A stretch of 24,277 nucleotides of DNA. Origin: Flammeovirgaceae bacterium UBA2786 (lineage in GTDB: Bacteria; Bacteroidota; Bacteroidia; Cytophagales; Cyclobacteriaceae). Below, piece by piece: positions 14,637 to 22,480 of this stretch; the stretch's first letter is position 1, and every line of letters begins with the position of its first letter. The DNA lies in assembly GCA_002352225.1 (NCBI GenBank), contig DEIA01000024.1, forward strand, positions 10,150 to 34,426, given 5' to 3'. The position numbers and the translations under genes were made by a program. Below the pieces are notes generated by a model. It ran no database searches. It was not told where the DNA came from and worked only from the letters and a program-made list of their open reading frames with translations.

Positions 14637-15626
14637 ATGGCATTCGCAGAAGCATCGGAAATTCAGCAAGAACACGCACAAAAAGTAAAGCAGGTTTACA
14701 ACGAAGTAGCCAAAGTGGTGGTAGGGCAGGAGTACATGGTAAACCGCCTGCTGGTTGGCTTGTTCACCAATGGCCACATTTTGCTGGAGGGTGTGCCGGG
14801 TTTGGCTAAAACGCTTACTATTAGTACAGTGGCCCGGGTACTGCATCTCGATTTTGCCCGTATTCAGTTTACACCCGATCTGCTCCCTGCCGATTTGGTA
14901 GGTACCATGATCTACAACCAGAAAGAAGGAAAATTTGAAGTAAAGAAGGGGCCTATTTTCGCCAATATTGTGTTGGCCGATGAGATTAACCGCTCGCCAG
15001 CCAAAGTACAATCTGCTTTACTCGAAGCCATGCAAGAGAAGCAGGTTACTATAGGCGAAACCACATTTAAATTAGATAAGCCTTTTTTGGTAATGGCTAC
15101 TCAAAACCCGGTTGAGAACGAAGGCACTTACCCGCTGCCCGAAGCGCAGATTGACCGCTTTATGATGAAGGTGTTTGTGGATTACCCAACCAAAGAGCAC
15201 GAGCTGGAAATTATGCGCAGAATTTCCAACATGCAGTTTAGTTACGAAGTAAATCCCATTCTTACCAAAGAAGATATTTTCTCTATTCGCGAGGCGGTGA
15301 ATAAAGTAAAAATGTCGGAGTCGCTGGAGAAATACATTATTGAATTGGTAACGGCCACCCGTAAACCAAAAGAATATAAGTTAGAGAATGAGGCGCAGTA
15401 CATTCAGTTTGGCGCATCGCCACGGGCCAGTATTAACATGAACCTGGCTGCCAAAGCAGTTGCCTTTATGGATGGCCGCGATTATGTATTGCCCGAAGAC
15501 ATTAAAGAAGTAGCACTGGATGTAATGAACCACCGCATTATTCTGAACTACGAAGCCGAAGCCGATAACGTACGCACCAAAGACATTATTAAAGCATTGC
15601 TTACCAAAGTACCGATTACAAAATAA
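14637..15626 (+). CDS. MoxR family AAA+ ATPase
   Basis: A 329-residue cytoplasmic AAA+ protein of the MoxR group, with length normal for the family. Walker A is G-V-P-G-L-A-K-T (52-59) and Walker B is I-V-L-A-D-E-I-N-R-S (Asp115-Glu116). The sensor 1 region reads F-L-V-M-A-T-Q-N-P-V-E and the P-E-A-Q-I-D-R-F arginine-finger region follows, with the C-terminal lid after about 230. MoxR proteins act as chaperone-like remodellers, usually together with DUF58 and von Willebrand A-domain proteins in the same operon, often in envelope stress or enzyme maturation. None of these partners lies in this window; the next gene downstream is a TonB receptor 354 bases away. The ATG at 14637 fits the conserved length. 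All nucleotide-binding motifs look intact. Confidence 0.93.
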   Translation: MAFAEASEIQQEHAQKVKQVYNEVAKVVVGQEYMVNRLLVGLFTNGHILLEGVPGLAKTLTISTVARVLHLDFARIQFTPDLLPADLVGTMIYNQKEGKFEVKKGPIFANIVLADEINRSPAKVQSALLEAMQEKQVTIGETTFKLDKPFLVMATQNPVENEGTYPLPEAQIDRFMMKVFVDYPTKEHELEIMRRISNMQFSYEVNPILTKEDIFSIREAVNKVKMSESLEKYIIELVTATRKPKEYKLENEAQYIQFGASPRASINMNLAAKAVAFMDGRDYVLPEDIKEVALDVMNHRIILNYEAEADNVRTKDIIKALLTKVPITK

Positions 15627-15980
15627 TGGGCACTTGTTATTTTTTTGAAAAAGGCGAAACAAATCCTTCGCCCCTCCTTTACACGTATTCGATATTTTAT
15701 TACCTCCGGATGTGAATTAACAAGGAAGCCACAAAGAAAAAATTCAGGCTACCACTTGTTATCAGAATCTTACTTGCATTACCGGCTGTTTATCGCAATG
15801 TTATTTGGTTTATGAGTATAACCCCCTCACGCTCATCCTGAAGTGCAGCAGAAAGAGTCTGGTACGCGCTGAATCATAGACGGTTATTACTTCACGAAAG
15901 CAGGGGCTTTAACAATTACGTAACATAGCCGCCTTAGCGGGATAATATTGCCACAACACCTTTGTGAAAAATTAATTCAC
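15627..15980 (+). other. 354-base intergenic region with short repeats
   Basis: No credible gene is seen. A hairpin GGCGAA/TTCGCC (15653-15658, 15667-15672) follows a T7 run after the MoxR stop; it has no T tail on the plus strand, so it would act better on the minus strand. CACTTGTTAT occurs twice (15631-15640 and 15753-15762). A segment starting TCATCCTGAAG (15833) resembles dispersed intergenic repeats of this phylum. TAATATTG (15943-15950) is a near-consensus -7 box 30 bases before the receptor ATG at 15981. Confidence 0.4.
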
Positions 15981-18785
15981 ATGGCTAAGCGCATTTTTCT
16001 TTTACTGAGTCTTGTAACCCTTACCGGGCTGGCGGTTGCTCAAAACGGAAGCATTAACGGGAAAGTATTGGATGCTACCAATGGAGAAGCGGTAATAGGC
16101 GCCAATGCAGTAATTCAAGGAACAACAGTTGGAGCCTCTACCGATCTGGACGGAAATTTTGCAATACCTAATGTTAAGCCAGGCACCTATACAGTGATTG
16201 TCTCGTTTGTAACATATAAGACACAAACTATTACTGATGTGATAGTGGAAAACGGTAAACGCACTAACCTGGAAATTTCTCTTGCCGAAGATGTGGCCGA
16301 ACTGGAAGAAGTAGTGGTAACAGCCAGGAAAGAAATTGCTACCGATGTAAACCTGCTAAGCGCCATTAGAGAAAGTAAACTGGTAGTAAGCGGTATTTCG
16401 TCTGAACAAATAACCAGGTTGCCCGATCGCGATGCCGCGCAAATTGCACAGCGCGTACCCGGCATTACTATTGCCGATAATCGTTTTGTTGTGGTGCGGG
16501 GTGTACCACAACGGTATAATCAGGTAATGATTAATGGAGCGATAGGACCAAGCACCGAAACAGACTCAAGATCTTTCTCGTTCGATTTAATACCGGCCGG
16601 ATTTATTGATCAAATGCTGATTTATAAATCAGGAACAGCCGAACAGCCCGGAGATTTTGCGGGCGGATTAATTCAGGTTGTAACCAGGAATGTAGCCGCA
16701 GAAGATTTTACCAAAATTGGTTTTAGTGTGGGGTATAGGCAAAATACCACGTTTCAAAAATTTAATTCTACAGAAGGCAGCTCAACCGATTTTCTTGGAT
16801 TTGATAATGGCTTCCGCGATCTGCCAACCTCATTTCCTGCAACCGCTCAGTTACAAGCATCCGGGCGGGAGTCCAGTCTGCGCGAACGGGCAGGCAAATC
16901 ACTTACCAATAGTTTTGAATTATTAAACTCAAATGCTCCCGTAGATTATAGCGGTAATTTTACTACCTCTCAAACTTTTACTATTGGCAGCGTTGAAGTG
17001 GGTAATTACACATCACTGGCATACTCTAAATCGTTTAGAGTTTTTGATGCTGAATTTAACCGCTACAACGAGTTCTCGAGCACAACGCTAACACCCCGGT
17101 TTAAGTTTACCGACAACACAAGTAACGAAGAGGTTCGGGTTAGTGCCATACACAACTGGGATTTTAAACTAAATAACAACCACAGAATAGAATTTAAAAA
17201 CCTGTTTGTACAACTAGGCGAAGAACGTACTACAGTTCGTAACGGAGTTGACTTTATTCAGTTATCAAATAACGACCGAACCAATTATGAATACTATTAT
17301 TTAAGCCGGGGTATTTATTCGGGGCAGCTACAGGGCACCCATCAATTTGGAAACAGCAAATTTTCATGGATAGGCGGAATAAACAGAATCAGCAAATCCG
17401 AACCTGATTACAGACGTTTCCGTACGTTGCGCGATCAGTCTTTACGTGGCACTGAAGAACCCTACTTTATGCAATTGCCACCCAACAGTAACCTGTTTGA
17501 TGCAAGCCGATTCTGGTCTTCGTTAACCGACATCAGTTATAGCAATGGGTTAAATTTTGAACATAAGTTTGGCGATCCGGATAATAAGCGCACGCCAGTA
17601 CTTCGGGCCGGAACGCTGGTAGAATATCGCACCCGCGATTTTGATGCCCGGTACCTCAGCTATTTGGCGGTAGACCCGTCAACCGTTCAGAATATTATCA
17701 CGCTTCCGTTAAATCAGGTTTTTGCACCAACCAATATTGATCGTAATGATGGTTTAACCATTGAAGAAGGAACAAACTTGTCTGATTCTTATTCAGGTAC
17801 TAATAACCTTATGGCCGGTTACGCAGGGGGTTCTTTTCCGCTTGGTCAATTTGATATTTCGGCCGGGGTGCGGGTAGAGTATAACATGCAAACCCTTAAA
17901 GCACTATCGAACCTGGGGCCGGTTAATGTAGAGAACAATGTTGCGGCACCGCTGCCGTCATTAAATGTGGCGTATAATTTATCCGATCGTTCATTAATAC
18001 GGGTGGCATACAGCCGGTCAATTAATCGCCCCGAGTTTCGCGAACTCGCTCCATTCTTATTCTATCAGTTCGAATTAGATGCAAACATTATCGGAACTCC
18101 TGAATTGAAGTCGGCCTTTATAAATAATATTGATTTGCGTTGGGAGATGTACCCCAACCCGGGCGAGTTGATTAGCGTAGGCGGATTTTTCAAATCATTC
18201 AAAAACCCGATTGAACTATATAATCAGATTGTAGGCGAAAGTCCTCAGTTTTACTACAGCAACTCGCCAGAAGCTACCAGTTATGGAGTAGAGGTTGAGG
18301 TAAGAAAATCATTAGCCAGTTTAGGTGTAGCTAAACTATTGCGTAATACTTCTCTTAACCTGAATGCCGCGCTTATAAAGAGCGAAGTTGATGTAGGAGC
18401 AGCGGCCACTAATCAGGCGCGTTACAGACCCCTTACCGGTCAATCGCCTTACATTATAAATGCCGGAGCGTATTATAAAGACGATCAAACCGGGTTTTCG
18501 GCTAACGTTGCGTATAATGTTTTTGGAAAGAGAATTTTTGTGGTGGGCGATGTATTATATCCAACCTGGTTTGAAATGCCGCGAAACACACTTGATGTAC
18601 AGGTAGCAAAAGAGTTTGGTCGCTACGAGGTTAAAGTGAACGCACAAAATCTGCTTAATGCTAAATATTCATTCCACCAGGACAATAATAACGATAGTGA
18701 ATTGCAGGATACCGACCCGCTGATGCGGGGGTACAAAGTGGGAGCCCAGTTTTCAGTTTCGATGAGTATGAAATTGAGCAAGTAG
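15981..18785 (+). CDS. TonB-dependent receptor with N-terminal carboxypeptidase-like domain
   Basis: A 934-residue outer-membrane receptor. The frame is open from a TTG at 15948, but ATG 15981 gives a clean signal peptide (residues 1-20, cut after A-V-A) and is preferred. Next come a carboxypeptidase-D-like Ig domain (about 24-105; G-K-V-L-D, D-L-D-G-N-F, V-K-P-G-T-Y) and a TonB-box-like L-E-E-V-V-V-T-A (about 108-115). The plug (about 125-245) contains V-V-R-G-V-P-Q-R-Y and Q-P-G-D-F-A-G-G. The barrel ends S-M-S-M-K-L-S-K. The plug subtype, with R-E-S-K-L-V-V-S-G-I-S, differs from SusC-type nutrient receptors. A terminator at 18804-18837 separates it from a beta-helix lipoprotein that is probably its partner. 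Substrate is unknown. Confidence 0.9.
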   Translation: MAKRIFLLLSLVTLTGLAVAQNGSINGKVLDATNGEAVIGANAVIQGTTVGASTDLDGNFAIPNVKPGTYTVIVSFVTYKTQTITDVIVENGKRTNLEISLAEDVAELEEVVVTARKEIATDVNLLSAIRESKLVVSGISSEQITRLPDRDAAQIAQRVPGITIADNRFVVVRGVPQRYNQVMINGAIGPSTETDSRSFSFDLIPAGFIDQMLIYKSGTAEQPGDFAGGLIQVVTRNVAAEDFTKIGFSVGYRQNTTFQKFNSTEGSSTDFLGFDNGFRDLPTSFPATAQLQASGRESSLRERAGKSLTNSFELLNSNAPVDYSGNFTTSQTFTIGSVEVGNYTSLAYSKSFRVFDAEFNRYNEFSSTTLTPRFKFTDNTSNEEVRVSAIHNWDFKLNNNHRIEFKNLFVQLGEERTTVRNGVDFIQLSNNDRTNYEYYYLSRGIYSGQLQGTHQFGNSKFSWIGGINRISKSEPDYRRFRTLRDQSLRGTEEPYFMQLPPNSNLFDASRFWSSLTDISYSNGLNFEHKFGDPDNKRTPVLRAGTLVEYRTRDFDARYLSYLAVDPSTVQNIITLPLNQVFAPTNIDRNDGLTIEEGTNLSDSYSGTNNLMAGYAGGSFPLGQFDISAGVRVEYNMQTLKALSNLGPVNVENNVAAPLPSLNVAYNLSDRSLIRVAYSRSINRPEFRELAPFLFYQFELDANIIGTPELKSAFINNIDLRWEMYPNPGELISVGGFFKSFKNPIELYNQIVGESPQFYYSNSPEATSYGVEVEVRKSLASLGVAKLLRNTSLNLNAALIKSEVDVGAAATNQARYRPLTGQSPYIINAGAYYKDDQTGFSANVAYNVFGKRIFVVGDVLYPTWFEMPRNTLDVQVAKEFGRYEVKVNAQNLLNAKYSFHQDNNNDSELQDTDPLMRGYKVGAQFSVSMSMKLSK

Positions 18786-18803
18786 GGTAAGCTTTGCAAT
18801 ATG

Positions 18804-18837
18804 AAAAAAGGGGCCCCGCAGAAGGGCCCTTTTTTTT
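18804..18837 (+). terminator. Intrinsic terminator after the second TonB receptor
   Basis: GGGCCC (18811-18816) pairs with GGGCCC (18824-18829) over a 7-base loop. The stem is extended outward by a G-U pair and A6/T6, and followed by a T8 run (18830-18837). It starts 19 bases after the receptor stop. The A-run on the left makes it able to work on both strands. Confidence 0.92.
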
Positions 18838-18916
18838 GTTAACAAATCAGGAAGAAGGTAACACTGGGGTAAAGAATTGATAACTGCCCTTTAATTACCT
18901 GCCCGGGGTATCGCCC

Positions 18917-18924
18917 TAATTTTG
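18917..18924 (+). promoter_or_regulatory. -7 box TAATTTTG of the beta-helix lipoprotein gene
   Basis: A perfect TAnnTTTG match 26 bases before the ATG at 18951, after a strong terminator. It shows the lipoprotein gene can be transcribed separately from the receptor. No good -33 TTTG is visible. Confidence 0.45.
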
Positions 18925-18950
18925 CAGCAAGAAAAATTAAATCTATAAGC

Positions 18951-20732
18951 ATGAAAAAATTGATGAGACTCTTCGCGTTTTTCTTTGCAGTAACTGCGGT
19001 AATGGCCGTACAAAGCTGTAAAGAAGATGAGGAAATTGGTGCGGCCCCTACAGTGGAAGTAGATCCCACATCTACACAAAACATTCCAGGTGGCAATGTT
19101 ACAGCAGCGTTAACCGTGGTAGCCCCTAACGGAGCACAGGAACTTGTAATTTATGTAGGAGGCGAAGAAGATGAAACACGCGATATATCAGCAACAAATT
19201 TATCTGGCCCGATTGAATTTGAATATACCATTCCTGCCCGTGCGGTAGTGGGGTCAAAAATCATCGTGGCATTTCAGGTAATCGATAAAAAAGGATTTCC
19301 ATCTTCAATTACAAACTTTGTTATTACAGTAGGCGATCCGGTTATTACGCTTCAGGGTACATTAGCAACACAAACACTGGATGCAGCAAAACCCTATTTG
19401 CTAAAAGGTCAGGTGTTTGTTCCGAATGGAGTAACGCTTACTGTACCGGCCGGAACTATTGTGAAAGGAGATAAGGCAACAAAAGCTACTTTAGTTGTAT
19501 TACCTGGCGGAAAATTAATTGTAGAAGGAACGGCTTCTAATCCGGTTGTATTTACTTCGGCACAAGCCGCAGGCGAAAGAGATCGTGGTGATTGGGGCGG
19601 TATAGTAATGTTAGGGAATGCGTTTGTGAACCAGACATTGAAACCGACTATTGAAGGTATTTCGCCAACTCAAAATTATGGCAGCATTGCAGCCGATGGG
19701 GCAACACCAACAACCCATGCAACTGAAAATTCGGGCACGTTAAAATATGTGCGTGTAGAGTATGCAGGTATTGAACTTACCCCCAATAACGAAACCAACA
19801 GTATAACCTTTGGTGCAGTAGGTAACGGTACAACCGTTGAATATGTACAGGTATCATTTGGTGGCGATGATGGATTCGAATGGTTTGGAGGAACTGTAAA
19901 CGGAAAGCATTTAGTATCACACTCTACGTGGGATGATGACTTTGATACAGACTTTGGCTGGGGCGGTAATGTGCAGTTTGGTTTGGTTGTGCGCAATCCG
20001 TTCTTTGCCGATCAATCTGGCTCCAATGCGTTTGAAAGCGATAACCAGGGTAATGGAAATGCACTTGCAGGTATTTGCGATGATGCTACCACCATTGGTT
20101 GTACAAGAGGCGTATTCTCTAACATTACGGTATTAGGGCCACGCGAAATTCAGAGTCGCTCTATCTCCGCTAATTACCAGAATGCATTGCATATCAGAAG
20201 AAGATCGGCTATTTCTATTTTCAATTCATTTTTCTCGGGCTATCGCATTGGGTTACGTATTGATGATGCCGGTACACTTACTAACTTAAATAGTAGTGCG
20301 GCAAAGTATGCCTATAACGTGTTGAGTATTCCTTCTACTGCAGGTACTGCAGCATCTGCAACTGCAGCAGACGGTCAGTTTGTAACGGGCCTTAACGGAG
20401 GCGATGCTTCTGCAATTGCAACCTATTGGTCAGAGAATAATAACACAGCATTCAATAACGTAACCAACACAAGTGCCTTTACCGATATTGGTGTAGCAGG
20501 TTCATTGTATTGGAGCCAACAAACAGCGGCCAGTTATCCTTCTAATCCTAATTTCGCATTAGTGGCGGGCGTGGCAGGTAACAACAATTTAAATGCAGGA
20601 GCCAACTTTGCAGATGCTAAGTTTAGTGGAAATGCATTCTTTAACACAACAGGTGCTTTCCGTGGAGCTTTTGGTTCTACCGATTGGACTGATGGCTGGG
20701 CTGAATTCCAACCTTTGAATAAAGCATATTAA
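18951..20732 (+). CDS. Beta-helix surface lipoprotein, probable partner of the TonB receptor
   Basis: A 593-residue exported protein. Its lipobox V-Q-S-C (Cys23) follows a hydrophobic signal, and the acidic residues right after the Cys (K-E-D-E-E) fit surface export in Bacteroidota. A beta-sandwich-like part (about 35-125) precedes a right-handed parallel beta-helix (about 130-560), visible from short repeated turns such as T-L-T-V-P-A-G-T-I-V, G-G-K-L-I-V-E-G-T and R-G-D-W-G-G-I-V. An acidic cluster D-D-D-F-D-T-D-F-G-W-G-G at about 327-338 may bind calcium. The C-terminus ends with the family-like W-T-D-G-W-A-E-F-Q-P. Such beta-helix proteins commonly follow TonB receptors of the type just upstream. 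No catalytic residues were found, so it is treated as a ligand binder or processing partner, not an enzyme. Confidence 0.8.
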   Translation: MKKLMRLFAFFFAVTAVMAVQSCKEDEEIGAAPTVEVDPTSTQNIPGGNVTAALTVVAPNGAQELVIYVGGEEDETRDISATNLSGPIEFEYTIPARAVVGSKIIVAFQVIDKKGFPSSITNFVITVGDPVITLQGTLATQTLDAAKPYLLKGQVFVPNGVTLTVPAGTIVKGDKATKATLVVLPGGKLIVEGTASNPVVFTSAQAAGERDRGDWGGIVMLGNAFVNQTLKPTIEGISPTQNYGSIAADGATPTTHATENSGTLKYVRVEYAGIELTPNNETNSITFGAVGNGTTVEYVQVSFGGDDGFEWFGGTVNGKHLVSHSTWDDDFDTDFGWGGNVQFGLVVRNPFFADQSGSNAFESDNQGNGNALAGICDDATTIGCTRGVFSNITVLGPREIQSRSISANYQNALHIRRRSAISIFNSFFSGYRIGLRIDDAGTLTNLNSSAAKYAYNVLSIPSTAGTAASATAADGQFVTGLNGGDASAIATYWSENNNTAFNNVTNTSAFTDIGVAGSLYWSQQTAASYPSNPNFALVAGVAGNNNLNAGANFADAKFSGNAFFNTTGAFRGAFGSTDWTDGWAEFQPLNKAY

Positions 20733-20766
20733 TAAAAGAATTTTGTTAGGGTTAATTTTTTAAAGT

Positions 20767-20801
20767 GAAGACCGGTCTGCAAAGACGGGTCTTCTTATTT
20801 T
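20767..20801 (+). terminator. GNRA-looped terminator of the lipoprotein gene
   Basis: A 12-base stem, GAAGACCGGTCT (20767-20778) with AGACGGGTCTTC (20783-20794), has a single mismatch and a four-base GCAA loop, a stable tetraloop. TTATTTT follows directly. It begins 34 bases after the beta-helix stop. The T-rich tail doubles as the -7 box of the next gene. Confidence 0.85.
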
Positions 20802-20802
20802 G
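20795..20802 (+). promoter_or_regulatory. -7-like box overlapping a terminator tail, 4 bases before ATG
   Basis: TTATTTTG is one base off TAnnTTTG and ends 4 bases before the ATG at 20807. It lies in the T tail of the upstream terminator, so one segment may end one transcript and start the next. Confidence 0.4.
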
Positions 20803-20806
20803 CAGT

Positions 20807-21370
20807 ATGAAAAAAATCGGAGTAGTAGCCTTTTTACTGGCAATGGCATGTAATGCTAAAAAAGATTATTCTGTAAATACACACTTAAGTGCACAGCAGC
20901 AGGTAGCGGTAATGGATAAGATTATCAGATATGTAGGGCGAGCACCGGAAGGCGTGACATTCGAAGAAAGGTTTTATCCGGCCTACGATTCATTTTATAT
21001 GGAGCAGGCAAGTCTGCACAAGTTTGATGCGTATTATGTAGATGGAAGTACACATTATTTTTTAGTGAGCCGGCCGGCTCCCAGCCTGGTTAACAAACGG
21101 GTAGCTACCGGTGGCAAATTGGTTTTAGAATCGGATAAAATTGCTGAATATGAAGAAGTGTTCCGCACCTGGAAAATGGTACCCGACACATTGGCCAAAC
21201 GCGAAATGTTTCTGTTCGATAAATTTGTTAAAGGAGAATCGCTTACACCGTATGAAACAAGAAACTCAAATGGCGTAGAATATATCGAGTTTCCCGATGA
21301 CCTGAACTATTACGATAAAGCAACCCGGCAATGGAAGCTTAAACCCTTGCCCGTTACCCTCCCAAAGTAA
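20807..21370 (+). CDS. Small lipoprotein of unknown function
   Basis: The frame is open from a GTG at 20765, inside the terminator stem, but the ATG at 20807 is preferred: it gives a 187-residue protein with a textbook lipoprotein signal (M-K-K-I-G-V-V-A-F-L-L-A-M-A-C, Cys15). The mature part has mixed alpha/beta pattern, with an early helix M-D-K-I-I-R-Y-V-G, strands D-A-Y-Y-V-D-G-S-T-H-Y-F-L-V and a later helix K-R-E-M-F-L-F-D-K-F-V-K-G. I do not recognise a family. It is likely anchored in the periplasm or outer membrane. It lies between the receptor/beta-helix pair and the coiled-coil pair, with its own promoter and a weak terminator, so it is probably monocistronic and position says little about its job. 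Confidence 0.65.
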   Translation: MKKIGVVAFLLAMACNAKKDYSVNTHLSAQQQVAVMDKIIRYVGRAPEGVTFEERFYPAYDSFYMEQASLHKFDAYYVDGSTHYFLVSRPAPSLVNKRVATGGKLVLESDKIAEYEEVFRTWKMVPDTLAKREMFLFDKFVKGESLTPYETRNSNGVEYIEFPDDLNYYDKATRQWKLKPLPVTLPK

Positions 21371-21377
21371 TCGGGCT

Positions 21378-21425
21378 CCTTTCTGAAAAGGGAAGCACCG
21401 ACTGGCTACCGGTTTACCGGTTTTT
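21378..21425 (+). terminator. Probable terminator, tandem short hairpins
   Basis: Two short stems follow the small lipoprotein stop: CCTTT/AAAGG around 21378-21391 and ACCGG (21408-21412) with CCGGT (21417-21421), the second followed by TTTT. Each stem is only about 5 bases, so the call is modest. Confidence 0.4.
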
Positions 21426-21449
21426 ATGGACATTTCAGAATACAGCATT

Positions 21450-21478
21450 TTTGCTTTCAAAAAACATTGCTACTTTTC
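21450..21478 (+). promoter_or_regulatory. Promoter of the first coiled-coil gene
   Basis: TTTG (21450-21453) as -33 and TACTTTTC (21471-21478) as a one-mismatch -7 box are 17 bases apart. The start ATG at 21503 follows 24 bases downstream. It argues against the in-frame TTG at 21467, which lies upstream of the predicted transcript. Confidence 0.4.
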
Positions 21479-21502
21479 AGGCAACTTAAATATATGTGTG
21501 GT

Positions 21503-22480
21503 ATGAAAAGATTGATTTTGGTATTGGTGTGCCTGCCGGCCGTTGCCGTAATGGGGCAAGATGTTAAGAAAGATACCACCCGGAATGACGGGGGACTTCA
21601 ATTGATAAACAATACAGAGCCCCCCATAGAAGTAATTATACCTGTAATTAATCCCAAATCGATTTTGGTAGAGGAGGTGAAAAGCCAGATGTCGAGGGGA
21701 CTTAAAGCAGGGTTTCAGATAAATATTCCTGAAGTAACACCCGATCAAGTTGAGAAAGATCTGCAAAACGATATTCGAAACAAAACCAAATCGAAAGTGG
21801 TAAAAACCAACAACGAGTTTGCGTTACAAGGCACTGTTCTTTCAGCCATTTCAGACAAACCATTAAATGTATATGTGTTGTTAACCAAATTAGACAGCAG
21901 CACACAGGCAATTTATTTTTTTGAACAAGACTCTGTTTTTATTGCAGACTCGGTAGATCGGAACAAAGCAAATTTAAGCAAAGAGTATGTTAGAACGTTT
22001 GCGGTTAATCAATACAAACTGCAAACACAAAAGCGCATTAAGGCAGAAACCGATAAACTGGAAACGCTTGAAAAAGAGCTGCGCAAACAAATGAGCCAAA
22101 ACGAAGAAATGCACCTGGATATAAAAAAGCTGGAGTCAGAGATTAGCAATGCCAATATGGATATAAAGGCTAACCAGGGTGCGCAGGATATAAAAACAAA
22201 AGAAATCTATAAGCAAAAAGAACAGGTAGCTCAGATAAAAGAAAAGGAAACGAAGAAGACAGCCGAAAAAGTGCTGAGCGACATGAACAAAGAGAATAAG
22301 AAATTGCGCGATGAACTTGAATCGCTAAACAGAAAAATAGTAAAACACCGGGCTGAGATAGAATCTATAAAAGTTAAAATCAGGAATAACCTGGAAGATC
22401 AGTACCTGAAAAAGCAAGCCATTTCTAAACAACGCGGATATGTGCGCGGCATTGAGGCAATGGCACAGAGCATTCGGTAA
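21503..22480 (+). CDS. Exported coiled-coil protein of unknown function
   Basis: A 325-residue protein. ATG 21503 is chosen because it starts a good signal peptide (1-19, ending V-A-V-M-G-Q); an upstream ATG at 21494 and a TTG at 21467 add only short extensions. After a polar linker a globular domain covers about 45-165, with an E-E-V-K-S-Q-M start and strands such as N-V-Y-V-L-L-T and A-I-Y-F-F-E-Q-D. The rest (about 165-310) is a long charged coiled coil (L-E-T-L-E-K-E-L-R-K-Q and more) that would form an elongated periplasmic rod. I recognise no family. The gene runs head to head with a second exported coiled-coil gene, ending one base before that gene's stop, and the two share the same architecture. 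The stop-to-stop contact leaves no room for a terminator. Confidence 0.7.
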   Translation: MKRLILVLVCLPAVAVMGQDVKKDTTRNDGGLQLINNTEPPIEVIIPVINPKSILVEEVKSQMSRGLKAGFQINIPEVTPDQVEKDLQNDIRNKTKSKVVKTNNEFALQGTVLSAISDKPLNVYVLLTKLDSSTQAIYFFEQDSVFIADSVDRNKANLSKEYVRTFAVNQYKLQTQKRIKAETDKLETLEKELRKQMSQNEEMHLDIKKLESEISNANMDIKANQGAQDIKTKEIYKQKEQVAQIKEKETKKTAEKVLSDMNKENKKLRDELESLNRKIVKHRAEIESIKVKIRNNLEDQYLKKQAISKQRGYVRGIEAMAQSIR

